NCBI RefSeq assembly: GCF_030867145.1
Contig: NC_134415.1
Span: 74,615,300 to 74,679,299 of the forward strand
Direction of reading: 5' to 3'
Origin: Opisthocomus hoazin
Taxonomy: Eukaryota; Chordata; Aves; Opisthocomiformes; Opisthocomidae
Length of the DNA stretch: 64,000 bases
The stretch's first letter is position 1. Each line of letters opens with the position of its first letter. Of this stretch, positions 24,701 to 38,100 are shown piece by piece. The notes under the pieces are model-generated. The model was not told where the DNA came from. It did not search any database and saw nothing but the letters and a program-made list of their open reading frames with translations. Made by a program: the position numbers and the translations under genes.

Positions 24701-27700
24701 TTTATAGTCGTGTTTATCTTCTTGATCCACTTTATATTTTTGTGATCTGTAGGCAAAACCATAAACCCTTTGGAGAAGGAGCAGCTCTCCAGAGGAGCCT
24801 GGTTTGCTAAGTTTCTTCTGAGTTAGTTTAGATACCTGGGTTTACTGGGTTTGGTTTTTGGCACTTCGATAACAGAGAGCACTTTCACCATCTCAGATCA
24901 CACAGAGGAATCGGTAGGGCCCTTTGCTTCAGGATATAAATGTGCTGTCAGCGATGCTGCGGAAGCAAAGGCAGCAGGAGGAGAAGACTTTCAGCATGAG
25001 TGGTCTGTCCGTTTTCTGAAGCAGCCAAGAGTGAAATGTTTGAACCTATAAAACAATTCTTGCACTTCTGTATGATTGCTTATGAAGATGACAGTAAAAG
25101 GTGAGACTTGAACAGAGGAAAAAATCAAACGCCAGAGGTAATAGAATAGGAATCACATTTGGATTCACAAGGTCTATGTGCAGGTCTGGGTCAAAACTTG
25201 CACAGAAGTCCCTGGATTTAGTTCCTAAGCCTGAAGTGGTTTCAGTTCTAAGAGGAATGATGTAAAATAGAGAAGAGGAGAAAGAAAACCAGAAAACTAC
25301 TGGTGAAAGGTCCACGTAGACTGTCTAACACAATGTATCTCTCCTGGGATTCCTGTGTGGCTTTTTGTAGATGGGACCTGTAGAGACGTAACACTACTGA
25401 GCTGATGGCAGCAACTGCCTGCTCCCAGAGCCAGTGCACTTTCTGCAGCTGGGACTCTTCTCACTGATTCCTGTACAAAAATGGGTCTGGAAGTAAAAGA
25501 TAAAATGATGGGAAGGTTTTGTTTAGTACTCTTATTTGTGGAGATGTATCAGGCTGTGCAAAATCCAAAGGAGTGAGTTTTCCTGTTCCTCTTCTAATTA
25601 TGAATTATACAGTGTGCAACTATGGGAGGTGCACATAGCTGCAGTGGTTTTTCCTGCAGCAGCATCATGGAGCACACAGATAAAACAATACAGCTAATGA
25701 ATTTAGGTGTTATTTAAAGGTAAAGGGTTGAACAACACAAGTGACTGTTAAACTCATTGCCAAATACAACAGCTTTTGTGAGTGCTCTAGAAAAATAAAC
25801 GTGTTTGTATAAAATCTCTTCTGTTTGTACGTTTTGCTATCTCACTATAAATAAAAAAATGTCCTTCCTGCTGGGAAAATTTACTGTGATAATCACTTCT
25901 AGAGCCAGACCATGTCTGATTCGGAAAACAAGGTGCCGCTGCGCTGTCTCGGGAGCAAAGGACAGTGTCCCTGGGCATTCCCTGGCCAGGAGGAGTATGG
26001 CTCTGGTCAAAAAGGCGGCCACTCTGAGGGTACAGCTTGTGCCTGTTTTGGCTGGACACCTTGCTGCTTCACAGTGGCTTTCTGCCAGGCGGCAGGAGCA
26101 GTGCTTGCATGCTTTCTGGTAGGACCTATCAGCAGAAGGCCTCTTGATGCACCAGAACCATGGCTTTCTGCAGCAAGATGTCCATTTTGCTTGCAAGTTC
26201 AGCAAAGTATCAAGAGGGGAGGCAGCCTGGCTCCGAGGTGACCGCACAAAAGATGCGGCTCGCTGCCGGCCGGTGTGGTGTGCTGCCAGGCCAGCCCAGC
26301 TCCATCCCCGGCAGGGCAGGGGACAAGCCCAGGGAGGCAGCTGCAGGGAAGCTTCGGGGCTGGGGGCTTCAGAAGGCAAGGCCCTGTGGAGTCCGGCCTC
26401 CTGGGATGCTGGGCAGCTCGGGGAGCAGGTTATCTGTTTGGAGACCCAGGGATCCACCTATCTCAGCTGAGAACAAGGCCACATCTAAACTGATCTTGAT
26501 TTAGTCCCCCATGGAAAAAAGATATTATTATCCTACTGATGCTAGGCATCAATAAGGGCACTAATAATGCCAGTCTAGGAGTGGGGATGGGACATTCATA
26601 CTTCTCTTCTCTAAGCTTAGTCTAGTCCCGCTCATGCAACTCTTTCTGTGAGTTACTTGATAACCCATCATTATGAAATACCCAGTGATTTGTTGATTTG
26701 GGATGTATGCAGTGATTCCAAGAGAATTTGTGTTTGACAAGAAGTTTATAAATAACTAGAGATGGAGAGTCATTAGCGATGTATTCAGATTGTGAAACGG
26801 GCAGATACATTTTAAAAAATCTTATTTTACTGGGCTTAATACTGTACTGACAGTGCTGATGTAGTTTGTGGAAATCAATTTACATTTCCTCTAAATGTCT
26901 GAGAGTTTTGTTGACAGTGATTCTTTTTGTTTAATTACAAGAATGTCAATCTACACAGTATATGAAATTTACTGAAAATGAAAGAGATCATAGGACCATC
27001 AGACACTTGGGTCTTGTCCGCTTGCTCTGGTGGCAGGGCTGGGTATAGTGCGAAGAACATGACCAGAGCAGCTGGTTTCCACCAAATGGCATCATGACGG
27101 TATAAAAGCAGGTAAACTGGGCCCTGCTGGCTCTGTCGTTTATGCTCTGCAGATCAGCTGGTGTATCTTTGGTGGGCTGATGGATCTCTCTCCTGCTCTG
27201 CTGTATCCTGGGGAGCTGCACTGCAGTTGCCTGTTCGCACTGCACTTGACAGCTAGCTAAGTGAATAGAAGCGCACCACCCAAAAAGGCAGCGGAGCTGG
27301 CTTCCCGTTAACATTCCTGTGTGTCCCTTTGGAGGGCTCTAGGGGTAAAAAACCACCAAGCCTGGAATCTGTTACCGAGTAAGTAGTTGTTACCTTACAG
27401 ACATGGCAATGTTGACGTAAGGTCTTGTGATACAATGGGTTTTGCAAAATGATGCCATCTGTCTACTGGAAATCAGACTCAGATTATGTACATCTCTCTA
27501 TGTAGACCAGTGGCTGTGTGTCAATGGCAACATCCTTTGTTCAGTGACCTGGAGCCTGATTTGTAAACGCATTTGTCTGGCTTTATGTTCATATGCATCC
27601 TTTGTGTTTTTTAGTATGCTAGCACTGATATGAATGTGCTTCATGAAGGAAGACCTTGATTAATTTGGGCTTGTGTAAATATTTTTCTTTATCTATTCCG

Positions 27701-30700
27701 AGTTATTTCTTCCAGACAACTACATTTTTTTGCTCATCCAATATAAAAACCTACCAAGTGCTTCACACTCTGGTGCTCTGATGCCAAATTACTACAGCTT
27801 TAACTCTCCCACAGAAACATTTGTGAGCAGTAGTGGGTTTGTGCATGTTTTAAAATCACATCGTGTAGTAAACACAATGTTCAGTGACTACCAGAATCTG
27901 TTCAGTAAAAATGTAATGAAAAAATGGAATTATTAAACAATTATATTCCATTTAAGAGCCAAAGCCACACCTCATCATGATTTACCAGAAAAATTTTGTC
28001 TGACAAACATCTCATACATAATGAAGGGCGAAGATTTGCCTCTTTCCTAAAAGAAATACAGTAACAATTTCTGAGAGTCAAATGCTTGATAGCTTCTGCT
28101 TAAGTTCGGTCTTCTTTTAGAGTTGCAAAAAAATCCACTAAATCCCTCCTTCTCCTTCCCTAATTTCTGGAAAGCATGCAGGAAAGAGTTTTTAGATATC
28201 AGATCATTTTTCTATGGCCAAATAATTAACTTTCTTTAGAATTTGCGAACAGCTAAAATATGAATTATTTTTTAATCTACGCTGCCAGCAAGGATAAAGT
28301 TAAATACAGATGCTGTAAGTAACATTAGCACTGCAAAAAGAGCAAAACTTTGAGTGTCACCTTAACTGGCTGGCTATATTGTCCATTTTTCAATATATAA
28401 ATATGAAGAAAATAAGAAAATACAGGCCATAAATACTCAACATGTCCTTTAGGCAGCAACTTTCAATCTAATTGCATGGAGAATGATATGCAAAAGCTCA
28501 TTGCACAACACCTCTGTCATAAGAGTGCCATCCTCGCTGCATAGCTAAGAGCAGGGTGATTACAATCACCATCTTGTGCCTCAGGCAGGCTCTTTTTATT
28601 TGGCCTCTGGCTTGAAAGAGGGATGAATTCTAGAGTAGAAATCCAGCGTATTACATGCTTTTGTGATTAAGTGTGGTTAGTTTTAAATGACTTGTGTCCT
28701 ATGGCTTATTCAAGCTCTGTACGTCTCCAGATCATCACCTACAAAGCCACTGCAAGGAGAAGAGCTGTGGAGCCCTGTGCGCTGGTCAGAGGATGAGGGA
28801 GCCGGCGGCAGGCAGAGTTTGCAGCTGGCTCTGGTCCCCTCACTGTGCCGGGCTGCACGCACGGTGGTCAGACACACACACAACATTCACCGTGGGAAGT
28901 GCTCTGTGAATTACGTTTTGAAAGGTCGTGTGGTGCTTCAGCTGCGGTGGCGCTCGCTGTCTCTCTAGAGAGGACACTGATCAAGACAGAGAGAAAAATG
29001 TTTTCAGGCGAAATCTATAAGTGGTATAAAACCTGGTGAAATAGTAAGTGAATGCAACGCCTTAGAGCTGTGCCTGCGCAAAGAGCCTGTGCCGGCCCTT
29101 TGGGATCCAGTCGGACAGAGACCATGGACACCGTTCTCAAGTGAGGTTATAAAAAAACATGGAACTTCTGCTCCAGATGACACTCTGCTTTCTAGCCTGT
29201 TGACTATGCCTTCTTTCTGCAGGCTACAAAGCTGCATCTAAATACAAACCCCTCAGAGCAATCAGATTTTTCCACTCAACGCGCCCCAGCTTGCTCTCCT
29301 GTGCAGAAAACTGTAGGTTTCCCAAACAAACCCCAGCCAGGTTGCTGGGACTTTGCTATCAGGAAGGTTTTCACTGCTGCGCACTGAAAATCCGGAGCCT
29401 GTTGCGCTCAGTGCCCATACTCTGTTTTGCAGCAGGGTTTTTTTATTTCAGCCAGTGCTGGGAACACTGATGTTCACCCAGAGTGTTTCCTCTGTGCTGA
29501 ATTCCTCTAAGTTGAATGACTAACAAGAGACCAAGGAACACTGTGAAGATATCTTTTCATTGCTAGTGCTCAGATTTTCCATTCATTGCCAAGACACAGC
29601 ATCAATTTCCAGCAGTAAATGTCACGCACACAATAGCTCTGCTGTCGGTGTGAAAACCTAGCTTAACTAGAGGAGGAGGCATAAAAGATCAGAGCATGTC
29701 CTCTGTGGGCAAAACTGCACAGTCCAAAACATATCTTCCACTGGCAGTTTGAAATAGATTGATTAGACAGGGTTGTATCCTAAGGCTTCAGTGTCTGCCT
29801 GCATCAAATGTTGTCTTTTTTCTTTCTTGAACCATCTAGGCACAAAAACTGATTATGGTCCTTACTCAGCCAGAAGAAGGCAGCATCTGAAGGGAGGTTT
29901 GCAGGCTACAGACCTGACTACACGTGGTCTTCACCTGGGTGAAGAGTGGTTGCGTGAACGTTAGGAGATACTGGGGCTGTTTGTCTTTATCCAGCTTGGA
30001 GCAGACAATATTCCAGAGGTCATGCTTAAGCAAGTAGGAGATGTGAGGGACAGCAAGGGAAGATGGTATAGGACAAAAGAAAGCAGAGCCATCAACGTCT
30101 CAGTGCCAGGCAGTGTTAAAAAACGAGTGCTAGGGAACATGTTTGAGGTCAGTTGCTGAACCAGGAGCAAGACTCATATCAAAATTTAAATCTTCTGCCT
30201 TGTAGTTTGACCTTCACTGCATAGTCTATAAATTGATTTAAAAGCAGTATAATTCCTCAGTGCAGAAGTGTTTCATGCGTATGAGAATATTTCTCCAGCT
30301 TTATATAGTAAGGGACACATAAAATCTGATTAGGAAAATAATATAGCGTGCAATGAATAAGTGATATGCTCTGACATTTGGTGGTGTTTGTGAGATATAA
30401 GTCTATTTCTAGTGCAGCGTAGGCTTAAATAGCCAACTGGTGTTTATAGGAGATGGACTGCTGCATTCCTTTTCAGTTGGCTAATATGCGCTGGTCTGCT
30501 GAAGTAAGCCAGCCCTGTACCGAATAAACACGTGGGACTCTTCATCTATAGGACGATGCAAATAAACCATCATACCTTCACTGGGGATCCATGCACACAT
30601 CATGTCTTAAACTATGAAAAAATCAAACAGAATTTAAACTAATTGACTATGGTCATTGGATACACTCTCAGCCTATATGCCTTAGTTTACCCAGTTGAAA

Positions 30701-32260
30701 CTTGAACTAAAAAAAAAAATCCATAGCTGGAAAACCTTTGTGATGGACACTGTAAAATTCCAGTGAGATGATTGTGAAGCGTAGTTTATTCTTGTAAAAT
30801 CCTTTAGGATCTTTGTTTTAAATGTGTTTAAACCATAAATGCTATTAAGCATTTGTTCTACTGCTCTTCAGTACTTTCAGTGTTGCACCATTACATGAAG
30901 AAGTGGGGGCACGTTGTTTTGACTGGGTTACCATGGGAAGATTTGCTCTGTACGGTCCTCCAGCTGGAGCACAGAAACATGAGGTCTCTTGCTCTGGTGA
31001 ATATACGGGAGAGATGGGGATACCAAGCTCAGTAGTGCCACCACCAAGTAGTGGAGATAGGAAAAAAAATCATCTTTTATGACTGGACTGACATTCAGTC
31101 ACTTGAAAAAAACAAAGCTAAGACAATGGGGCAAATGTTAATGATTCTTCCTCTTCAAGCTAATTTTGGCTTGTTACAAAGTGATTTTAAATCCAAAGTA
31201 CTTTGGGAGATTGTGAGAAAGGTTTGAATTTGAATGTAGATTCTGCCCTTAGTTTTACGGTGGCTCTCTTTCTCTACAGTGACCTGAACAACCCCCCAAA
31301 ACCAACGTCTGAACGTTCTCAGGTGCAGCTGGTGCAGCATTAGGAGGTATCGTCAGACTTTATTCAGTATCCTGCTTTCAGTCTCCAAAAATCCAAATCC
31401 CATCTAGTTTAGGAAGGTGGTGAGCCAAGGTCCCTGACCCTTTCTTCTTGGATCTTGCCTGGGTAGTAGCTGAGGGAAAAGCTTCATTCAGTTCTGCTAA
31501 AACAGCTCCCCCCTACCGTTTCACCGAGCACCATTTCAGCTGAGGTTATTGCTGTGATCAGTTAATTAAGCCAAACAGAAGCATGCAGAGAGCCAAAGCA
31601 TGATTTTCGCTTGTAGCATCTGGGTCTTGAGAGGGAAAATGTTAACGTGTGGTGCTATCTTGCTGCCTGGAAATACATAATTGTGCTCGAACACTGTTTC
31701 ACTATGGAGGGGGACTCTGTAAGTGGAATTGCAAACCTTCCTAATAGAAACAAGGACAGATCACAAAAAAGGTAACTGAAGTAGCTGCTTGATTGATTAT
31801 ATTAATGCCCAGAAGGGAATATGTCCATTACGTTTTTTCCTTGGCTTTCTATTGTATCTTTCTCTCATTTAACAACGATCCACATACAAGGAAGGGTAAG
31901 GACAATGCAAATTGGAGGAGTGAAATAATTGCCTTTAAGCAATGTCCTTTTGCTTTCAGACTAGCTGGGATTGTTTTCCCTCTCTCTTAGAAACCCCTGT
32001 GTATAGCCAGTGAGCAGGGTTGGCTGCTTGGTTTGAATTTCTCTTTGTCTGTTTATTGTGACAGAAAAGACCTCAGCCTGGAAGCAAACTGCACGGCATT
32101 GAGCAAGGATGTGTTCGGAAGGACAGGGACAGCTGAGCCTGCTGCGGCCTCGCTGCTCAGTGGGCTCTCCCGGCCGATTTTCCTTACAGTTACACACATG
32201 TGATTTATCTGCATATCCACTTCTATAAACTGCTCCAAAGAGGAATCGGTACCACGCTGC
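21701..32260. other. Intergenic DNA, no gene recognised
   Basis: About 10.5 kb with no recognised gene. A GC-richer stretch at 25.9-26.45 kb holds overlapping frames on both strands (up to 206 codons on the minus strand) with no domain recognised and no splice continuity. The segment around 28.4-28.6 kb is non-coding, with TATGCAAA- and ATTGCAT-like words, but nothing I can name. No CR1 end was detected in this interval. Confidence 0.5.
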
Positions 32261-32271
32261 TCTCCAAAATT

Positions 32272-32282
32272 CCCCCCCCCCC
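32272..32282 (+). repeat. Run of 11 C
   Basis: A homopolymer C tract about 110 bases upstream of the large pyrimidine repeat. Runs of this kind are prone to length errors in sequencing and to slippage. Confidence 0.95.
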
Positions 32283-32333
32283 TCCAAGATGAAGAAATAG
32301 TCTCTCCAAAACTGCATGTTATCAGAGCTTTCT

Positions 32334-32820
32334 TCTTGCGCTTTCTCTCTTTCTCTCCTTTCTTTCTTTCTTGTTTCCTTCATTCCCTCCCTTTCCTTTC
32401 CTTTCCTTTCCTTTCCTTTCCTTTCCTTTCCTTTCCTTTCCTTTCCTTTCCTTTCCTTTCCTTTCCTTTCCTTTCCTTTCCTTTCCTTTCCTTTCCTTTC
32501 CTTTCCTTTCCTTTCCTTTCCTTTCCTTTCCTTTCCTTTCCTTTCCTTTCCTTTCCTTTCCTTTCCTTTCCTTTCCTTTCCTTTCCTTTCCTTTCCTTTC
32601 CTTTCCTCCTTCTTTCTGTCTCTCTTTCTGTCTTTTTCTTTCCTTTTCCCCTTCTCTTCCTTTTTTCTTTCACTTTCTTTCCCTCTAAGTCTCTCTGCTT
32701 CTTTGTCTCTCTTTTTTTGCCTTCTTTCTCCTTCTCTCCCCCTTCTCTTGTTCTGTCTCGTTCTTCCTTTCTCCCTCTTTCTTGTTCTTTCTCTCATTCT
32801 GTTTTTTGTTCTCTTTCTGA
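32334..32820 (+). repeat. Polypyrimidine tract, about 490 bp
   Basis: This tract is almost entirely C and T on the plus strand and surrounds the perfect CTTTC array. Its flanks are degenerate (CTTT, CTTTCT, TCTCTCT words) and look like decayed or diverged units. Long homopurine-homopyrimidine tracts with mirror symmetry can form triplex H-DNA. The open frames across it (SFPFL-type on plus, KERKG-type on minus) are translation artefacts of the repeat. Confidence 0.9.
32391..32605 (+). repeat. Perfect (CTTTC)43 microsatellite; AAAGG on the other strand
   Basis: There are 43 uninterrupted copies of the pentamer over 215 bases. Because 5 is not a multiple of 3, all frames stay open and give repetitive peptides on both strands, none of them a gene. 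The lack of interruptions implies recent expansion or ongoing homogenisation, and the copy number is likely polymorphic. Confidence 0.97.
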
Positions 32821-32829
32821 AAGTCACTG

Positions 32830-34956
32830 CATTCTTATGGAGGGGACAAACAACTTTATGCTTTGTTTACTGCTTTCTGAAACACTTTGTATGAAGAGAG
32901 CTCATGATTGAAATGCGTTATCTTGCTGATAGCTCTTTTGGCGCTATGTGAGCTTAGCAAACCAGTCACCAGCTTCATTTGGAACAGGATTGGGCCCCCA
33001 AGATGGATTGCAGTACCCACTGCCCAGCCTGCATGAAGGCAAGCAAGAAAAGAAAGACTCATAAATCTATTTATTTGTCTGCCTAAAACTTTTACATTGA
33101 AGAAAGCTTGAACAGTTTCCGGACTGCAGAGTTCTTGAGGAGAACATGAAAGCTCTAGGAGCTGATACTGACACATTTCTGAAAAGGCATTACTTCAGAG
33201 TACAGATACACGTTCCTTTATAGCATCCAGAAAATTACATTTGACTGTTTTTATTTAGTGAGAACTGACAGTGCACTTCATGCCATTCAAGAGGCAAATG
33301 AAAATTCAGGGCATCCTACCAGGAGCCTGTTTCTCATTTCTGAAAAGCTTACTACGCTTTAATTGTGGTCTGGAAGTTAATGTTATATCAGAATTGTCTT
33401 CTTAATTCCCACCATTCCCATTCTGCAGATGTGGAAAATTACCCTCTTTACTATATTGCTCATGACCGTCTTCATTACCATCTGCTAAGGGTCCAAAATC
33501 TGTTATGAGCTCACTGCTAATTTCAACTTCCTTTCCTTTTTTTGGGGAAAAAAGCCCAAACCCATAAGCGAAAACAACCCATCTGTATAGCTACTGAACA
33601 CCTTACCCTGCTGTAATACAGAACTCCTTTCGGAGACATAAGTCAATACTTCTGCTTAGCTCAGCCAAGAGGAATCGTCTTTTCTTGGGTACATCCTATA
33701 CCTGTCTCCTCTTTCCAAGGGAAAACTGTTTTCAGCAGGCAAGCTGATACTCTGCCTGCCAGAAAACCCTGTGGTGTTTGAAAAATTAAAGCTGTCTTCG
33801 ATAAAAACCTCTTCTTTAGTATAACTGTTCGTTTAGCCGGCTATGTAGTATTAAAGTGTTCGGAAAATAGTATCTAAAAGTATTATGAAAAGTCATTTTC
33901 TAAAATATGTATTCATTTTAAATTTTATTTTCATTTTTATATTTATAAATTAATATTTTATTTATTTGTCACATTTCCTAACAGCTATGCACAGCACAGA
34001 AGTAACAGGACTGTTTGGATTCTCCCTGTATATTTTTGAAGGTATTTAATTTAAATGGTAGGCTTGAAACTGGTTAGTAATAATGACATCGCGGTTATAA
34101 CAAAACCAATTTTAAACAAAAGCTCAGCTTACTGAACTCTGAATAAACAATTCTACAGGTAATAAGCACATTTAGAGCCACAGGGACCCCGAGCACTCAC
34201 CCTCCTCCGCGCCCAACTAAAAACTCTTGTATCCACCCTTTTTTTGGTAAATCCGACCACAGCGCATCAGGGAGCTGGTAAGTCCATGTTGTCCTGCTCC
34301 GTGTGGAAACGCCATCAGGCAAGGAGGACCTGCCGTATGCACCACGCGCCATGTGCTGTGGAAATGTGTGAAGTGGCTGAGGTCCAGCGGCAGTAAAACT
34401 CGGTACTGCAATCACTGCTTGGGACAGCAAGAAGGATTTCTGTGGGAAATCCTTGCAGCTGTAGATATGGTTGATCAGGACTCTGCAAGAAAATCCATTT
34501 CAGTGACTGCTTACTTGTATTTTAAATGAACCAGTCTTTAGCAAACTAGTCTCTTACCATACTGTCCAGTCTGAGTACCTATATATGTTTCATTTAAAAT
34601 TATATTTAAAAGGCATGTAAAAGATTATGCTAAAAAACCCAGGGAGGCAAAATTAAGGACTTTATTAGATTAGGAAATACAGCTCACAGCCTCTCAAACT
34701 AGATAGTTGGATTTGTTTGATCCAACTTTGCTCACAATTGGGCTTGCTAGCCCAAAGGGAATTACCATAGTTACTAACCTACCTGTTTGGTTTTTTTCCA
34801 ACAATAAACTAAACCAACATTTTCTTTTCATCTATGTTCACCCAAATTTGAATTTGCAATAGGCCATGTTTTGTTTGTGATGGTGAGCTTCAAGAGGTTT
34901 AGGTGAGAGAAAAAAAATGTTGATCATTCATTTGAATTTTAGGACTTTTTGGTGCG
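32830..34956. other. Intergenic DNA, AT-rich, no gene recognised
   Basis: No gene seen. Bases around 33.89-33.98 kb are extremely AT-rich, with short oligo-A and oligo-T words. No transposon end was recognised before the CR1 at 34957. Confidence 0.5.
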
Positions 34957-35109
34957 GCTGAGTCACCATTTCTGGAGGTGTTTAAAATACGTGTAGACGT
35001 GGGACTTAGGGATGTGGTTTAGTGGTGGAGTTGGCAGTATTAGGTTAACAGTTGGACTCCACGATCTTAAGGGTCTTTTCCAACCTGAATTATTCTGTGA
35101 TTCTATGAT
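34957..35109 (+). mobile_element. CR1 LINE 3' fragment (short)
   Basis: This fragment starts within the AGTCACCATTTCTGGAGGTG region of CR1, continues through the GGGATGTGGTTTAGTGG and GGACTCCACGATCTTAAGGG segments, and ends with TTCTGTGATTCTATGAT at about 35109. Plus orientation, strongly 5'-truncated, more diverged than the copy at 21467. Confidence 0.88.
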
Positions 35110-38100
35110 GTGGAAATCTTGCAAGGTGAAGCTTTATTCTTAACATTTAATGTGTCTCATGATGACATGATGAAAAAATTACTCTTTTTTTTCTAGTGAT
35201 ATTTTATTGTTTCAGTAGAGGCAGTTTCAGCAGTTAAAGCATGACACAGCAAAGGCTAAATATAGAGTCAATTAAAATGGTCAGTTTACACAGCTCAGTT
35301 TTCTTATCTCTGTAAGGAAGACTGATTTGTTTAAATCAAAGTATGTAAGCTTAAGGATATATAGCACTGAGTAGATACTACTGCTTGATTATGTTCTGCT
35401 TTTAGAGTTTGTCACATACTTCTGGGGTTTTAAGTCTTTTAGATTATTTTGAAGGTCTATTAGAGTCAACTTTCAGAGGTCATATATTATGCTTCAAACT
35501 TATGTGTTCTTGTATATTGGTAATATCTGACAGCAGCAACATAAATGCACCAGATGTGTTTTCGGAATATGCGATTCAATTTATAATTTTTAAACTTAGT
35601 TCTTGAGTTCTACCTTTGCAAAATACATGGTTTTCTTGTGGTTTTAATCCAAATTTTGTTAGCTTATCCTTGCAGCAGTTATCTTCAAGCACGGAAGTGA
35701 AAGGCAGGTAATATTTGTATGCATTTAAAAACACTTTATTACAGCTGTCTGCTTCCTTTTAATTTCTTTCCCATTTTTCTGTTCTATCTTGTAACCGCAG
35801 TGGCTGTGCTAAGTACAGATCTTCTCATGGTGACTGCTGGGGATGCGTTCCAGCAGGGCCAACATGGTGAAAGGCTCACGGAATGTAAGCTCAGTGGCGT
35901 CTTCCAGCAAGGACTTCCATGAATGAATCGACTTCATGGAGCATTCGCTTGAGTAGCTTGCAGGCAGGAGTCTCGTGTATGACTGCCTCTTGCACTTTCT
36001 TAATGCATATTAGCTGCTGTCCATTTTAGCTTCCTCCTCTGCTTGTCGTGTCCTGTTTCAGTGTATTTTTGGCTCTTTATAATTTTCGCTTTGGGAGCAT
36101 ATACATAGTGTTGTTTTGTAAAGTTGCAGCCAGCTTCAAAATCTGAGGCTATTTCTCTTCTCCCATTAATGCATTTCGTTTGGGTGGTTCAGGCTACTTA
36201 CTTTGTGAACAGATGGCAATCAGCCTTCCTTCAGAAGCTAGGTGGATGTTCCCATGTTCTGGATTGACCTTCCGATATTTGGCTCAGAAGACAGTAATGC
36301 TGAGAACTAAATGGTTAAAGTATAGAGCATATTTGTGCCGTACTGCCCTGCATTAACCAGAAAATTGGAATTATGATTCTTCAACTTAATTTTCATTGAT
36401 TTGACGAGATATTCTTATTTGAGGTATTAGACTGGTACACCAGTGCACTACATGATGTGCAATTCTTGAACCATGGGACTCCTAAATCAGTGGGACAGTC
36501 CACAACGATTCAAGCAGCAATACATAAACTTCTATGCTTCTTTTATTTATGTATATTTAAAGTTACATGCTGACTTAGAAGCTCAATTTCTTGTTGTTGT
36601 CTCTGTGACCAAAGATCAGGTTGCATGTTTACTAAAATGTCTCCCAGATCAATTTGGTCACTCAAGCAATGCATTAAAAGTAGAACACTAGAGAGCGATC
36701 TTACCGCCAAGCCAGAGCCACAACGTTACTTTTAATAACGACTCTTGTCTGTGTTAATTTTAAGTCAAAAGCAAAACAGTCTAAGGATACAGTGGTGGAT
36801 TCGTACGTATGTCATCTACTAACCCTGAGGTCCTGCGAAACAAACCCGATGGGCACTGTGGTCAGTACAAACTAGTACAGTCCACTTTCTGCACTTCAGT
36901 CATTTTCTACCTATTTTGGTGGTCTGGGTTTGTATGGAAAAGTATATGCTAATATATACCTTATCAGTTTAATGTGAAAATGTTATTGAAAAGACTGAAG
37001 GATCTGAAGCCCGTGACACAAGCCAGCTGTGCTTTGCAGTCTCTGGCATAACAAAACCACAGTGTTCCCAAAGGCAGCCTGTCCCGTACACTGGGAAGGT
37101 CCCAGCAGTGCCATGGCCGACGGCTGCCGGCCCCTGTGCAGTGTACCGGGAGCTGGCTGGTTCTGAGGCATCTGCAGTGGCCTGCTGGGTGGGCCTAAAA
37201 GCGTCCTTTTGAACTGGATTTTATTCTACGAGCATAGAATACCCCGTCGTTTTAGGCACGGGCCTCTCACTGCTGAGAGAAAGCAAATTATTATAATACT
37301 GATGCGTTATTACAGTATGTAGTAGTGAATTATTGTAGCATCAATGTCAGTGATTTTTGTAGAATAAAAGTCAATGGAGAAAAAAATGAGGTGGGGAGCT
37401 TCATTGAGTTAATCGTATTTCTAGTTAAAGCATGAAATAAATTTTTCCATCCGACTTTCACATATGGGCATATGACAGTACTGAGCTGACTAAACCGAGT
37501 GCTGGCATAACTCCACTGACTTTACTGAAATTTCATCCCTTTGCAGCAATACTGGGTTTGGCTCAAACACAAGCAACCAGATAATTTTCTGACTGGTAAC
37601 GTGCATAGGTTGTATTTCTGACTTGGAGTAAACGAACTACATATTTCAGGCTATAAGCAGATAATGATGGCCATTTGGAAGAAATCTCCATTTCCAAGTA
37701 TTCATACCCTGTTGCATCGCTGGCTGGCTGTGCTGTAGTGCACTTGGCCTTCCTGTATGCAGTCACTTGTAATTTTAAATTCTGTATTTCTCAAAAGTTA
37801 TGTCATTCAGGGGCGGATGTTTGTTGCAAAAGGAAAACAGGATTTATTGCTTTCTGCGCAGAGGTAGGGACAGAGCAGGGAACCTCACTGCAGGGTCTGA
37901 TCCTTTGTTTCCATGACTGCATACAAGGGGGATGCTTTTTCATTAACCTTTAAAGCAGGTAGGTTTTAAACAGGTCAGGCTAAATGCTGTTTTGCCCTTC
38001 TAATAAGGCAGTTACTTCACATTTCAGATGGAGTTTAACCTACATAAGAAGCTTAAAAGGTCTGCAAATCATCGTATAGAGATATCATCCAGTGCTTTAT

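Noticed and set aside
25837..26457. 206-codon minus-strand frame
   Set aside because: Overlaps several open plus-strand frames in a GC-richer patch; composition is Ala/Ser/Pro/Arg-rich without a family or splice continuity.
32316..32894. Open frames of 190-288 codons across the pyrimidine tract on both strands
   Set aside because: They are translations of the CTTTC/AAAGG pentamer, which keeps every frame open; no non-repetitive domain exists.
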